Shown here: positions 8,797-17,030 of the stretch, piece after piece
Position numbering within the stretch: position 1 is the stretch's first letter
How the letters are laid out: each line of letters opens with the position of its first letter
Origin: Phenylobacterium sp. LH3H17
GTDB taxonomy: Bacteria > Pseudomonadota > Alphaproteobacteria > Caulobacterales > Caulobacteraceae
DNA: 64,000 nt
Assembly (NCBI RefSeq): GCF_024298925.1
Contig: NZ_CP101283.1
Span: 2,857,001-2,921,000 of the forward strand
Direction: 5' to 3'
Position numbers and translations under genes: made by a program
The notes under the pieces: generated by a model
The model's input: the letters and a program-made list of their open reading frames with translations, nothing else
Told to the model about the DNA's origin: nothing
Databases searched by the model: none

Positions 8797-9375
8797 ATGC
8801 CCACGATCGACACCTTCACGGCCTTCGTTGGGCGCCGCCGTATCGCGGCCGGAACCCTGCGAGAGGTCGTTCCGGCCGTGAAGGCGGCGGCCGACGCCAA
8901 CGCGACGCATCTCCTGGTCTTCAACGACGCCACCGGACAATCCATCGAACTCGATCTGCGAGGCTCCCTGACGGAGGTGCTGGATCGACTGAGTGACGCA
9001 CCACAGGCCGAACCGGCCAGGCCGGCGGGCCGCGGCCGGCCCAAGCTCGGCGTCACGGCGCGCGAGGTGACCCTGCTTCCACGCCACTGGGACTGGCTGG
9101 CGGCCCAGCCCGGCGGCGCCTCGGCGGCGCTTCGGCGGCTGGTGGAGGAGGCCCGGCGCACTTCGCCGACCACCGTGCGCCAGGCTCAGGACGCCGTGCA
9201 CCGGGTCATGTTCGCGATCGCCGGCGACCTGCCGGACTTCGAGGAAGCAAACCGAGCCTTTTATGCCAAGGACTATGCCCGCTTCGACAGCCTCACGGCC
9301 GACTGGCCCCAGGACGTCGGCGACTATGTTCGGACGCTGGTCGGCCGCGTCGCCGTTGCAGGTGACCAGCGATAA
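8797..9375 (+). CDS. DUF2239 family protein
   Basis: Matches the DUF2239 family over its length (192 aa). Diagnostic blocks are DTFTAFVGRRRIAAGTLRE at the start, then LLVFNDATGQSIELDLRGS, and GRGRPKLGVTAREVTLLPRH followed by WDWLAAQPGGASAALRRLVEEARR. The function of the family is unknown. The AREVTL...LRRLVEEA stretch resembles a small ribbon-helix-helix-like DNA-binding segment (inference). It stands alone, diverging from the toxin candidate and followed 56 nt later by the ferritin-like gene in the same direction. Confidence 0.9.
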   Translation: MPTIDTFTAFVGRRRIAAGTLREVVPAVKAAADANATHLLVFNDATGQSIELDLRGSLTEVLDRLSDAPQAEPARPAGRGRPKLGVTAREVTLLPRHWDWLAAQPGGASAALRRLVEEARRTSPTTVRQAQDAVHRVMFAIAGDLPDFEEANRAFYAKDYARFDSLTADWPQDVGDYVRTLVGRVAVAGDQR

Positions 9376-9431
9376 GCTAGGATCGCGTCCACGCACGCGG
9401 CCCGCCAGAGGCGCGGCGTCGGAGGATCACC

Positions 9432-10487
9432 ATGGACGCCGCCATTCCAGCTTCCCTGCGCCACAGCCGCGACCAGTTGATGGCGAGCCATCCCTACGTC
9501 AGGCCGCACGACGAGGCAGGCTATCATCTGCACGGCGGGTTCGATGCTGCGGGCGCCTATGTGTCGCCCCGCGTGCTGAACCGCTGGCCGGCGGTGCACG
9601 CCTGGGGCTCGGCGCTCAAGACACGCGGCTGGCCGCTCATTGACGCCACCACCTCGCTCCTGAAACTGCCGAACTATCCGACGGTGGCGCAGGAACGCCT
9701 GCTGTTGCAGAACGGCCTCGGCCAGAGCTTCTGGAATTCCCTTACCATCACCGGGATCGTCGAGGCGCGCGGCAAGGCCCTGGTCAGCTACGTCGCGCCG
9801 GACATGCGCAAGCTGATCGTCGAGGACATCAGCGACACGGCCACCGGCCACCTTCACCTCGGCCTGCTCGAAGCCCACGGCATGGACGAGGGCGGCGGCG
9901 ATCCCCGAACGCCGGCGCTCGGCGCGCACGACGCCATGTGGTTCGCCTGCCGTGACCTGGTCTTCGGCAAGGACGCCTATCCCATGCCGGCTCCGCCCGA
10001 GAGCATTTCGCGGCCGGTAGACGTAGACCGGGAGATGCCCTTGATCGGCCCGGAATATGAGGGCCTCATCAAGATGCTGATGAACGTCCTGATGATCGAG
10101 GTCCGGGCGGAATCCTTCTTCGCCTTCTGCTGCGACGTGCTGCGCGATCCCGGTCTCTTCGTCGACCGGCGCGCCGCCGCCGACCAGGCCGCCGTTCTCG
10201 TCGAGCGCATCCGCCAGGACGAGCAGATTCACGTCGGCTACCTGCAGGCTGCGATTTCCGAACTTCGTAGCTTCACGTTCCGGACCACCGATGGCCGCGA
10301 GGTTCCGGGGCTTGAGATCATCGACCCCGTCTGGGCCGACATGGTGGACTGGCACGGACTTCGCGAACGCGAGGCGTCCCGTGGACGAACCCGCGCCGAG
10401 ATCGAACGCCAGGCGATCGAGAAGCTGGGTCCCGAAGCCGCCGCGCGCCTGATCGCCCAGTTCGATCGCCTCGAGGCCGCCGCCTGA
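9432..10487 (+). CDS. ferritin-like helical protein, possible di-iron enzyme
   Basis: 351-aa, mostly helical soluble protein with GGAGG before ATG 9432. A possible metal-binding pattern is seen: E264-x-x-H267 (RQDEQIHVGYL) together with acidic residues E223 and E227 on the preceding long helix (MIEVRAESFF), and E111 plus H140/H142 in an earlier helical pair. Two such helix pairs are what a ferritin-like di-iron fold requires. I do not recognise a named family, so an oxygenase or oxidase role is only a suggestion. The C-terminal segment (GRTRAEIERQAIEKLGPEAA) is charged and helical. Confidence 0.75.
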   Translation: MDAAIPASLRHSRDQLMASHPYVRPHDEAGYHLHGGFDAAGAYVSPRVLNRWPAVHAWGSALKTRGWPLIDATTSLLKLPNYPTVAQERLLLQNGLGQSFWNSLTITGIVEARGKALVSYVAPDMRKLIVEDISDTATGHLHLGLLEAHGMDEGGGDPRTPALGAHDAMWFACRDLVFGKDAYPMPAPPESISRPVDVDREMPLIGPEYEGLIKMLMNVLMIEVRAESFFAFCCDVLRDPGLFVDRRAAADQAAVLVERIRQDEQIHVGYLQAAISELRSFTFRTTDGREVPGLEIIDPVWADMVDWHGLREREASRGRTRAEIERQAIEKLGPEAAARLIAQFDRLEAAA

Positions 10488-10492
10488 GCCGC

Positions 10493-10777
10493 CTATCGCC
10501 CCCGCCGGCTGGCTTCGAGCTCATGCTCGGCATCATGCGTCTCGACGGCGAGCCGCCTAGCGGCGTCGCAATTCACGATCTGAACGCCCCGCTGCACGTA
10601 AGCGATTTCCAGGTCCGCCGTCGAGGGATTCGGCGGCAAGACGTGTAGGCCGCAGGGTCGCTTAGCCTCGGCCGGCATCTCGATCTGTGGCGCAACCCTT
10701 GAGATCCGGGGCGAGCTCGCACAGCTTGCGGTCAGCGCGGCCAAGACGAGCGGCGCGATCGGCATCAAGGGGCGCAT
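10493..10777 (-). CDS. Rz1-like outer membrane spanin lipoprotein (o-spanin)
   Basis: 94-aa lipoprotein starting at ATG 10777 with a short signal ending in LTASC (Cys19), then a proline-containing stretch (RISRVAPQIEMP, LHVLPPNPS). A conserved-looking tail follows (VQIVNCDAARRLAVETHDAEH). It begins inside the Rz-like gene in another frame and overlaps it by 116 nt, the nested architecture known for phage Rz/Rz1 pairs. The product would sit in the outer membrane and, with the i-spanin, fuse the two membranes at the end of phage lysis. No other complete phage genes surround it, so it is probably a remnant or domesticated. Confidence 0.72.
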   Translation of the reverse strand: MRPLMPIAPLVLAALTASCASSPRISRVAPQIEMPAEAKRPCGLHVLPPNPSTADLEIAYVQRGVQIVNCDAARRLAVETHDAEHELEASRRGR

Positions 10778-11048
10778 CGGCGTCCTCCGCTTGCAGGGCT
10801 TGGGGAATGAGAGTCGCCGCGACTTCGGCGGCGGCTTCGCGTCTTCGCAACACCACATCGACGCGCGCGGCGCTGACGCGCGCGCCTTGGGTCTCACGGG
10901 CGGCGACCTCGGCTCGCGCCAGGGCGGCTTCGGTGCGCGGCCTCTCCTCGATGGCGCCGTCACGACGACCGCTCCAGTAGAAGCCGAGGCAGACCAGGGC
11001 GACGGCCGCAAGGGCGCCGAGGGACAGGGCCAGGCGGGCGCCGATCAT
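10662..11048 (-). CDS. Rz-like inner membrane spanin (i-spanin)
   Basis: 128 aa from ATG 11048: a single N-terminal membrane anchor (LALSLGALAAVALVCLGFYW, about residues 6-25). A long charged alpha-helical periplasmic region follows (ERPRTEAALARAEVAARETQ, VVLRRREAAAEVAAT) and ends in KLCELAPDLKGC. This is the typical layout of Rz. Its start codon overlaps the stop of an upstream endolysin-like tail by ATGA, and an Rz1-like lipoprotein is nested in another frame. The set reads as endolysin-Rz-Rz1, a lysis cassette, on the minus strand. Annotation as a hypothetical helical membrane protein would be the fallback. Confidence 0.75.
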   Translation of the reverse strand: MIGARLALSLGALAAVALVCLGFYWSGRRDGAIEERPRTEAALARAEVAARETQGARVSAARVDVVLRRREAAAEVAATLIPQALQAEDADAPLDADRAARLGRADRKLCELAPDLKGCATDRDAGRG

Positions 11049-11140
11049 CGTGTCAGCCCCGCGTGATATCCGCCATCCGGCGCCTTGGTGAGGATCTGGC
11101 GGCGGAACCGGTGATCGAAGCTGAGATGCACCCATTCCAT
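11045..11140 (-). pseudogene. C-terminal remnant of a phage endolysin
   Basis: About 31 codons in frame before the i-spanin, reading MEWVHLSFDHRFRRQ, then APDGGYHAGLTR and a stop at 11047-11045 that overlaps the Rz start (ATGA). EW-V-H followed by S/F-D resembles the last zinc-ligand histidine region of M15-type peptidoglycan peptidases. Upstream of about 11140 the reading frame is replaced by the oppositely coded S24 repressor fragment, so the catalytic body has been lost. The assignment rests on a short tail plus gene order. Confidence 0.5.
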
Positions 11141-11411
11141 GCGCGGCTTGGCCGACGACGGCGCCCTGATCTATTTCGAGGACCAGCGCAGCGCCCCCAG
11201 CGCCGACATGCTGGGCGAGGTGGTGGTCCTGGAGACCGACACCGACGAGGTTCTCGTCAAGCGCCTGCTGCGCGGCAGCGGGCCCGGCCTCTACGATCTG
11301 GAGAGCATCGCCGGCCCCACCCGGCGCGACGCGCGTCTCCGCTGGGCGGCCCATATCACCGCGATCATCCCGCCCTACCAGGCCCGCCGCATCATCATTC
11401 GCGATCGTTGA
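11139..11411 (+). pseudogene. truncated S24-type phage repressor (C-terminal peptidase part)
   Basis: Encodes only the C-terminal autoprotease half of a CI/LexA-like repressor. The open frame extends back to 11115 and there reads HSMRGLADDGALIYFEDQR, where the SM dipeptide is the usual position of the S24 catalytic serine. VLVKRLLRGSGPGLYDLES follows, with the lysine of the Ser-Lys dyad expected in EVLVKRL. The DNA-binding N-terminal half is absent; an in-frame stop (11112-11114) and then endolysin sequence on the other strand lie upstream. It is thus a broken gene at a deletion junction, though a short peptide from ATG 11139 could still be made. Confidence 0.7.
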
Positions 11412-11416
11412 GGATC

Positions 11417-11469
11417 GATGTAATTTTTCTGCGATTCAAGTTGGTGTTCCCGTGTATCTAAAATACATC
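11417..11469. promoter_or_regulatory. AT-rich dyad, possible repressor operator/promoter
   Basis: Between the S24 fragment and the next plus-strand gene lies an AT-rich stretch with GATGTAATTTTT (11417-11428) and, facing it, CTAAAATACATC (11458-11469). These two are near-complementary arms, and the right part also holds TGTAT-CTAAA-ATACA. This may be a leftover operator of the lost phage repressor or the promoter of the 150-aa gene. Inference from base composition and symmetry only. Confidence 0.35.
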
Positions 11470-11475
11470 TCCCTG

Positions 11476-11925
11476 ATGCACGTCTTCGAGACCCCGGAAA
11501 TCGCCGCCATGTTCGCCGCCGAGATGCAGGCCGAACAACGGCGCGAGGCTCGGGCGCGCCGGGAGGCCGCCCGCAATGCCGGCGTCTGCTGGTCCGGGCT
11601 CGGTGCCGCACCCCACCAACCCCGTGATCGCGGCACGCTGCTGGCCGAGGCCACCGCCAAGCTCGCAAGACGACACGCCTGGCGCGAGAGCCCGCCGGGA
11701 GCCTTCCTGTCAGCGGTGGTGAAGGCCCAACTCGCCGCCCGCGCAGCCCATGAGGCCGGCGAGCGCGCCCGCGCCGCCGGCGAGCGCGACGAAACGGGCG
11801 AGGCCGCGGCCTGCGCGGCCGCCGCGCAGGAACTTGAGGCCCAGGCCCTCTTGCTTCTGGCCAGCGCTCAGGCGGCTCGCACCGCCGCCGTCAGGCTCGC
11901 CGCGCCGACTCGGGCTGTGGACTGA
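11476..11925 (+). CDS. hypothetical Ala/Arg-rich helical protein
   Basis: About 149 aa from ATG 11476 (MHVFETPEIAAMFAAEMQAE); a GTG at 11452 would add eight residues but overlaps the AT-rich dyad. The protein is almost entirely predicted helix, with charged repeats (EQRREARARREAARNAG; ERARAAGERDETGEAAAC) and no membrane segment. I do not recognise it. Its position right of a phage scar suggests it could be a phage-derived accessory gene. Its last 35 nt overlap the 3' end of the oppositely coded small gene. Confidence 0.55.
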   Translation: MHVFETPEIAAMFAAEMQAEQRREARARREAARNAGVCWSGLGAAPHQPRDRGTLLAEATAKLARRHAWRESPPGAFLSAVVKAQLAARAAHEAGERARAAGERDETGEAAACAAAAQELEAQALLLLASAQAARTAAVRLAAPTRAVD

Positions 11926-12094
11926 AGCGGCGGCGCCAGGTCATCTGCTCGAACTGGCGCTCGCGGACCACTTCGTGCAGCAGGTCGGCCAGGTCCAATA
12001 CCTGGTCGCGCGACATGCGCCGCGTCATGGCCCGGATCTCGGCGGCCACCTGCGCCATCGCTTCCGACGGCAGGCTGTCTTGATGCTCTGGCAT
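11891..12094 (-). CDS. small hypothetical helical protein, 67 aa
   Basis: Starts at ATG 12094 (MPEHQDSLPSEAMAQVAAEI) with GAGGG upstream; GTG 12109 would add five residues. A helical core (MSRDQVLDLADLLHEVVRER) followed by a basic tail resembles small regulatory or interaction proteins, but no family is recognised. It converges on and overlaps the 3' end of the preceding plus-strand gene. Confidence 0.5.
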   Translation of the reverse strand: MPEHQDSLPSEAMAQVAAEIRAMTRRMSRDQVLDLADLLHEVVRERQFEQMTWRRRFSPQPESARRA

Positions 12095-12205
12095 CTGCTG
12101 GGCCCTCACTTCGGCCTACTCGCCTCAACGGGGAATTCGGTCTGAAGTTCCCGCAAACCGGGCAGGCTCACGTCCCACCCTTGACCACCGGATCGCGACG
12201 GCGCA

Positions 12206-12228
12206 GTTAGGTAGTTCGACAACCTAAC
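12206..12228. promoter_or_regulatory. palindromic operator upstream of marR-type gene
   Basis: GTTAGGT and ACCTAAC arms are separated by nine bases, with the inner GT/AC also symmetric. The site ends 15 nt before the MarR-family start codon. MarR proteins typically bind such 18-24 nt dyads over their own promoter, so autoregulation of this gene and the coupled efflux pump is the natural reading. Confidence 0.65.
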
Positions 12229-12243
12229 TAGTTTCTGAGCCGG

Positions 12244-12690
12244 ATGACCCTGCAGCTCGACAGTCCCGAACCGACGAAACTGGCGGAGGCGTTGCGTCCG
12301 GCCCTGCTGCGCGTCTCCCGCCGCCTGCGGCAGGAAGCTCAGCGCGCGGGCGTCTCGGCCCTGGACGCCCTGATCCTCGGCCAGATCATGCGCATTCCCG
12401 GCATCGGGGTCTGCGACCTAGCCGACGCCGAGCAGATGTCCCGGCCGACTATGAGCAGCCATGTCAAACGGCTGGAGGCGGCCGGCTGGGTCGTCCGCGC
12501 CGAACATGCCGACGATGGCCGACGTTCCGGTCTGGCGGTCACTCCGGCCGGCGCCCGCCAGATGGAGGCGATCCGCCAGCACCGCAACGATTGGCTGGCC
12601 GCCCGCATCGCCAAGCTCGACCCGGCCGCACGCGACGACCTGGGCGCCGCTATCGCCCCCCTCCTCCAACTCCTGGCGCTCGAGCCGTGA
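12244..12690 (+). CDS. MarR family transcriptional regulator
   Basis: 148-aa winged-helix regulator. The recognition region (VCDLADAEQMSRPTMSSHVK) and the wing (RAEHADDGRRSGLAVTPAG) are clearly visible near residues 57-103. It would repress itself and the downstream pump until a small, often phenolic or drug-like, ligand is bound. The stop codon overlaps the start of the MFS gene by GTGA, giving translational coupling, and a 23-nt dyad sits in the promoter. Confidence 0.95.
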   Translation: MTLQLDSPEPTKLAEALRPALLRVSRRLRQEAQRAGVSALDALILGQIMRIPGIGVCDLADAEQMSRPTMSSHVKRLEAAGWVVRAEHADDGRRSGLAVTPAGARQMEAIRQHRNDWLAARIAKLDPAARDDLGAAIAPLLQLLALEP

Positions 12691-14120
12691 GCCCGGTCGA
12701 CGGGCCTCTCGAACGCCAGGACGGCTCGGCTGTGACCCGGGGTTGGGTGATTCCGGCCATCATCGGCTCGGCGATGCTGATGCAGACCATGAACGCCACG
12801 GTGCTCTCCAACGCCCTGCCGACCATGGCCGTGGCGCTGCACGAGGACCCGCTGCGGCTAAACCTCGCCATCACCATGTTCCTGCTGGCCTCGGCGGTCT
12901 TCCTGCCGATCAGCGGCTGGGTGGCCGACAAGTTCGGCGCCAAGCGCATCTTCATGATCGCCATGGTGCTGTTCGCCCTGTCCTCGGCGGCCTGCGGCCT
13001 GGCCCAGGACCTGACGCAGTTGGTCATCGCCCGCATCTTCCAGGGCATGGCCGGCGCCATGATGGCCCCCGTCGGCCGCCTGGTCCTGCTGCGCACCACG
13101 CCCAAGGCCGAGCTGATCGGGGCCATGTCGGTCATGACCATGCCGGCCCTGCTGGGGCCGGTGATCGGACCGGTGGTCGGCGGCGCCATCGTCACCTTCG
13201 CCGACTGGCGCTGGATCTTCTTCATGAACCTGCCGGTGGCGGTTGTGGGGGTCTTCCTGGTCCTCCGCTACGTGCCCAATGTCAGCGAGCAGCAGGTCTC
13301 ACCCATCGATTGGACCGGCATCCTGCTGACTGGCCTGGGGCTCGCGGGACTGATCTTCGGTTTCGAGAACCTTGGCCGCGACATGCTGCCCGACGGTCTG
13401 GTGCCGGGACTGTTCCTGGGCGGGTTCGCGGCGCTCGCCCTCTACTGGCGGCACGCACGGGGCAATCCGCACGCCATCATCGACCTCTCGGTGTTCCGCA
13501 TCCAGACCTTCACGGCTTCCGTGGTCGGCGGGGCCTTCATGCGCATCGCCATGGGGGCGACGCCGTTCATGCTGGCCATGCTGCTGCAGATCGGCTTCGG
13601 CATGTCGCCGTTCCAGGCCGGCCTGATGACCTTCATATCCGCGGCCGGAGCCCTGGTGATGAAGACCACCGCCCCGCCCATCCTGCGCCGCTTCGGGTTT
13701 CGGACGGTGCTGGTGGTCAACGCCGTCATCGTGGGGATCAGCTTCATGGCCTATGGCCTGTTCACGCCCACCACGCCCCACTGGCTGATCATGACCGTCC
13801 TGGCCATTGGCGGGTTCTTCCGCTCGTTGCACTTCACCAGCCTGAACGGCATGGCCTATGCCGATATCGACCAGGACCGAATGAGCCGCGCGTCCACGAC
13901 CTCCTCGATGATGCAGCAGCTCGTCCAGTCCATCGGCATCGGCCTGGCCGCCACCCTGATGCACGCCTTCATGGTCGCCCGCGGTGAGACCCATCTGACC
14001 ACCGGGGCGATCTCGCCTGCCTTCGTCGTTCTCGGTGCGCTCACCTTCGTCTCGCTGTTCTTCTTCGTGCCGCTTCCGAAGGACGCCGGCGACGAGATGA
14101 ACGGCCGGCTCAAGGTCTAG
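12687..14120 (+). CDS. MFS efflux transporter, DHA2 (EmrB/QacA) type
   Basis: Drug:proton antiporter of the inner membrane with about 14 membrane segments in 477 aa. GTG 12687 is chosen because it overlaps the marR stop (GTGA). Motif A-like GWVADKFGAKRIF sits after the second segment, and ARIFQGMAGAMMAPVGRL and LGPVIGPVVGGAI correspond to motifs B and C, the latter typical of antiporters. Together with the MarR gene this forms an inducible efflux unit; the substrate is not known. Its 3' end overlaps the convergent histidine kinase gene by 11 nt. Confidence 0.93.
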   Translation: MSPVDGPLERQDGSAVTRGWVIPAIIGSAMLMQTMNATVLSNALPTMAVALHEDPLRLNLAITMFLLASAVFLPISGWVADKFGAKRIFMIAMVLFALSSAACGLAQDLTQLVIARIFQGMAGAMMAPVGRLVLLRTTPKAELIGAMSVMTMPALLGPVIGPVVGGAIVTFADWRWIFFMNLPVAVVGVFLVLRYVPNVSEQQVSPIDWTGILLTGLGLAGLIFGFENLGRDMLPDGLVPGLFLGGFAALALYWRHARGNPHAIIDLSVFRIQTFTASVVGGAFMRIAMGATPFMLAMLLQIGFGMSPFQAGLMTFISAAGALVMKTTAPPILRRFGFRTVLVVNAVIVGISFMAYGLFTPTTPHWLIMTVLAIGGFFRSLHFTSLNGMAYADIDQDRMSRASTTSSMMQQLVQSIGIGLAATLMHAFMVARGETHLTTGAISPAFVVLGALTFVSLFFFVPLPKDAGDEMNGRLKV

Positions 14121-15519
14121 CCGAACCCGCGACCTGGCCGTCGAGCGGCGCGGTCATTTCGCAGATCAGCCCTTCCGGGGGAAACGCCAGCATGGCTGAC
14201 CCGCCGAACGACCCGAGCGCTGCCCTGATCAGACGGGATCCGAAGCCCTCGCGCTGGGGCGGCGAGACCGGCGGCCCGCCGCTTTCGCGCCAGACGATCC
14301 GCAGGCCTTGCGGCTCCATGCTCCAGTCGATCGCCACGTCTCCGCCCGGCGCCGACAGCGCGCCGTACTTGGCGGCATTGGTGGCCAGCTCGTGCAGCAC
14401 CATGACCAGGCTGACGGCCAGGTCCGGCTTCAACCGCACGAAGCCCGCCTCGCCATGCAGGCGCACGCAGGCTTGGTCGAACGGCGCCAGCGCCGCGGCG
14501 AAGATCTCGGTCAGTTCGGCGGTCTCCCAGACGTTGCGCGTCAGCAGGTCGTGGCCGCGCGCCAGCGATTGCAGGCGCTCCTCGAAAGCCCTTCGGAACG
14601 CGCCCGGATCGTGCCCGGCGCTGCGGAAGGCGTGGGCGGCGATCGCCTGAACGGTGGCCAGGTTGTTCTTCACCCGGTGGTTCAACTCCGCCAGCAGCAG
14701 GTCCTGGCGTTCGCGCGCGACGACCTGGGCGGTGATGTCCTGCGCAGTTCCGATGACCCGGCGCGGCCGACCGTCGCCTGCGAACACCACCTGGGCGGCG
14801 CCACGCACCCAGGCGGCCGACCCGCGTGCGCCGGCCGCCGTCGTGCGGTGCTCGACGACATAGGCGCCGCTGTCCTTGCCGGCCAGGGCGTCGCCATAGG
14901 CGGATTCTACCAATGGGAAGTCGTCGGGATGCACCGCCGCCGCATAGGTGGCGAAGTCAATGGCGGCCTCTGGCCCCACTCCGAACAGGGTCCGCATCCG
15001 AGCGTCCCAGTCCACCTGGTCGGTCGCCAGGTCGTACTCCCAGAGCCCAAGCCCGGTCGCGTCGAGCGCCAGGGTCAACCGCGCCTTCTGGCGGTCGGCG
15101 TCTCGTTGGGCCTGGTGGCGCGCGGTGACGTCGAGCACCACGAAGGCGACCCGTGGCCGCTCCCCAGGCATGGGCGAAAAGGTCCCCAGGAACCAGCCGC
15201 GCCGGCCGCCCTCCAGCGAGAACGGATACTCGGACGTTTGGGTCTCCTGGGCGGCCCAGCAGGCCCGCAGGGTCGTTAGCCGCGCGTCGATCTGCGCCCG
15301 CGTCACGCCGAGATCCCGGCCGGTCAGACCATCCAGGCCTCCCTCGCTCTTGCCATAGAACGCCGCGGCGTTGGAATTGGCGGTCACATATCGGTAGTCG
15401 TCATCGAGCAGTTCGAACACGCCCGCGATCACATCGGCGGCGTCGAACATGGCCTTCAGCAGCGCCGCGCTGCCGATGTCGGAGCCGGACCAGCGGCTGG
15501 CGCTCTCGTCATCGATCAT
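14110..15519 (-). CDS. PAS-domain HWE-family sensor histidine kinase
   Basis: Soluble sensor kinase of 469 aa with no membrane segment. Two PAS domains occupy about residues 15-270: a first with FELLDDDYRYVTANSNAAAF and a second PAS_3-type with LWEYDLATDQVDWDARMRTLFGV-like sequence. The kinase core follows with phosphoacceptor motif ELNHRVKNNLATVQAIA, the N-box HELATNAAKYGALS and the WRE residues that define HWE kinases (RIVWRESGG). ATG 15519 is preferred over ATG 15555 because GGGAG precedes it. HWE kinases often serve light, stress or general stress response signalling. No response regulator is adjacent. The symporter gene lies 60 nt upstream on the same strand. Confidence 0.93.
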   Translation of the reverse strand: MIDDESASRWSGSDIGSAALLKAMFDAADVIAGVFELLDDDYRYVTANSNAAAFYGKSEGGLDGLTGRDLGVTRAQIDARLTTLRACWAAQETQTSEYPFSLEGGRRGWFLGTFSPMPGERPRVAFVVLDVTARHQAQRDADRQKARLTLALDATGLGLWEYDLATDQVDWDARMRTLFGVGPEAAIDFATYAAAVHPDDFPLVESAYGDALAGKDSGAYVVEHRTTAAGARGSAAWVRGAAQVVFAGDGRPRRVIGTAQDITAQVVARERQDLLLAELNHRVKNNLATVQAIAAHAFRSAGHDPGAFRRAFEERLQSLARGHDLLTRNVWETAELTEIFAAALAPFDQACVRLHGEAGFVRLKPDLAVSLVMVLHELATNAAKYGALSAPGGDVAIDWSMEPQGLRIVWRESGGPPVSPPQREGFGSRLIRAALGSFGGSAMLAFPPEGLICEMTAPLDGQVAGSARP

Positions 15520-15579
15520 CGGCGCCGGACTCCCACGATACAGACGTCGCGGCATGCTAGCGGGTGGAACCCCTGGGGC

Positions 15580-16923
15580 CTAGGCCACAGGCTGGTCCTC
15601 GATCGCCGGCTCGACGCCCGCGGAGTCGTAGACCGCCTGGTCCAGTATGCCCTGGCGCTTGGCCACCAGCGTCGGGATCAGCGCCTGACCGGCGACATTG
15701 GTGGCCGTGCGGCCCATGTCCAGGATCGGGTCGATGGCCAGCAGCAGGCCCACGCCTTCCAGCGGCAAGCCGAGCGTCGACAAGGTCAAGGTCAGCATGA
15801 CGATCGCCCCGGTCAGGCCGGCGGTCGCCGCCGATCCGATCACCGATACGAAGACGATCAGCAGGTAGTCGGTGAAGGCCAGCGGCACGCCGTAGAACTG
15901 CGCCACGAAGATCGCGGCGATGGCCGGATAGATGGCCGCGCAGCCGTCCATCTTGGTGGTCGCCCCCAGGGGCACGGCGAAGGCCGCATATGCACGCGGC
16001 ACGCCCAGGCCGGTTTCGGTCACCGTCTGGGTCACCGGCAGGGTGCCGATGGACGAGCGCGACACGAAGCCCAGTTGGATCGCCGGCCAGGCGGCCAGGT
16101 AGAATTTCACCGGATTGAGCCCGTTGAGCGCCAGCAGCGCCGGATAGACCACGAACAGCACCAGCCCGAGGCCGATATAGACCGCTGCCGCGAACGCCCC
16201 GAGCTGGGCCAAGGCGTCCCAGCCATAGTGCGCCACCGCGTTGCCCAGCAGGCCGATGGTGCCGATCGGGGTCAGGCGGATCACCCACCACAGGATCTTG
16301 CGCACGATCGCCAGAGCCGAGGCGTTGAAGGCGAGGAAGGGCTCGGCCGCCGCCCCGCTCCGCAGCGCCGCAATGCCGGTGACCAGCGAGATCACCACGA
16401 TCTGCAGCACGTTGAACGACAGCGCGGTGGTCGGCGACCCGTCGGTTATCTTGGTGGCGGCGCTCAACCCCAGCATGTTCGACGGCACGAGCCCCTTGAG
16501 GAAGTCCATCCAGGAGCCCTGGGTGCTCGACGCCTCCGCCGCCGCCACGGCGACGCTGGTGTTGACCCCCGGCTGCAGGACCAGGCCGAGCGCGATGCCA
16601 ATGCTGACTGCGATCAAGGCGGTGATCGCGAACCACATGAGCGTGCGCCAGACCAAGGCCGCGGCGTTCTGCAATTCCCGCAGATTGGCGATGCTGGCCA
16701 CGATGGCGGTGAACACCAGGGGCGGCACCAGCACCTTCAGGAGCTGGACGAAGGTCGAGCCCATCAGCTTCAGGGCTTCCGACAGGCCATGGCCCTGCTG
16801 CCCAGGCTCGGTTCCCAGGTTGCGGGCCAGCATGCCGAGTGCGAGGCCAACCACCATGGCGGCCAGGACCTGGAATCCGAAGGATCCAAGAAATCCCCGC
16901 CGCTTGCCGTCCGCCTGCGCCAT
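15580..16923 (-). CDS. dicarboxylate/amino acid:cation symporter (DAACS family)
   Basis: Inner membrane secondary transporter of the GltP/DctA fold, 447 aa, that would import C4-dicarboxylates or acidic amino acids with H+ or Na+. Visible features are FVQLLKVLVPPLVFTAIVAS near residue 60, the serine-rich hairpin VSRSSIGTLPVTQTV, PLGATTKMDGCAAIYPAIAA in HP2/TM7, and MGRTATNVAGQALIPTLVAKR near the C terminus. The NMDGTA-type motif reads KMDGCA. The substrate is unresolved. A soluble HWE kinase gene follows in the same direction, which might link uptake to signalling (inference). Confidence 0.95.
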   Translation of the reverse strand: MAQADGKRRGFLGSFGFQVLAAMVVGLALGMLARNLGTEPGQQGHGLSEALKLMGSTFVQLLKVLVPPLVFTAIVASIANLRELQNAAALVWRTLMWFAITALIAVSIGIALGLVLQPGVNTSVAVAAAEASSTQGSWMDFLKGLVPSNMLGLSAATKITDGSPTTALSFNVLQIVVISLVTGIAALRSGAAAEPFLAFNASALAIVRKILWWVIRLTPIGTIGLLGNAVAHYGWDALAQLGAFAAAVYIGLGLVLFVVYPALLALNGLNPVKFYLAAWPAIQLGFVSRSSIGTLPVTQTVTETGLGVPRAYAAFAVPLGATTKMDGCAAIYPAIAAIFVAQFYGVPLAFTDYLLIVFVSVIGSAATAGLTGAIVMLTLTLSTLGLPLEGVGLLLAIDPILDMGRTATNVAGQALIPTLVAKRQGILDQAVYDSAGVEPAIEDQPVA

Positions 16924-17030
16924 GTCAGCTCCCGATCGCCACCGCTCGCGAGCATGGCCGGGCGCTCAACGGCGCGCCAGCGGTTTTGCCTCTCTGGCGC
17001 GATGAGAAAACCTGGGCGCCCAGGCCACGA

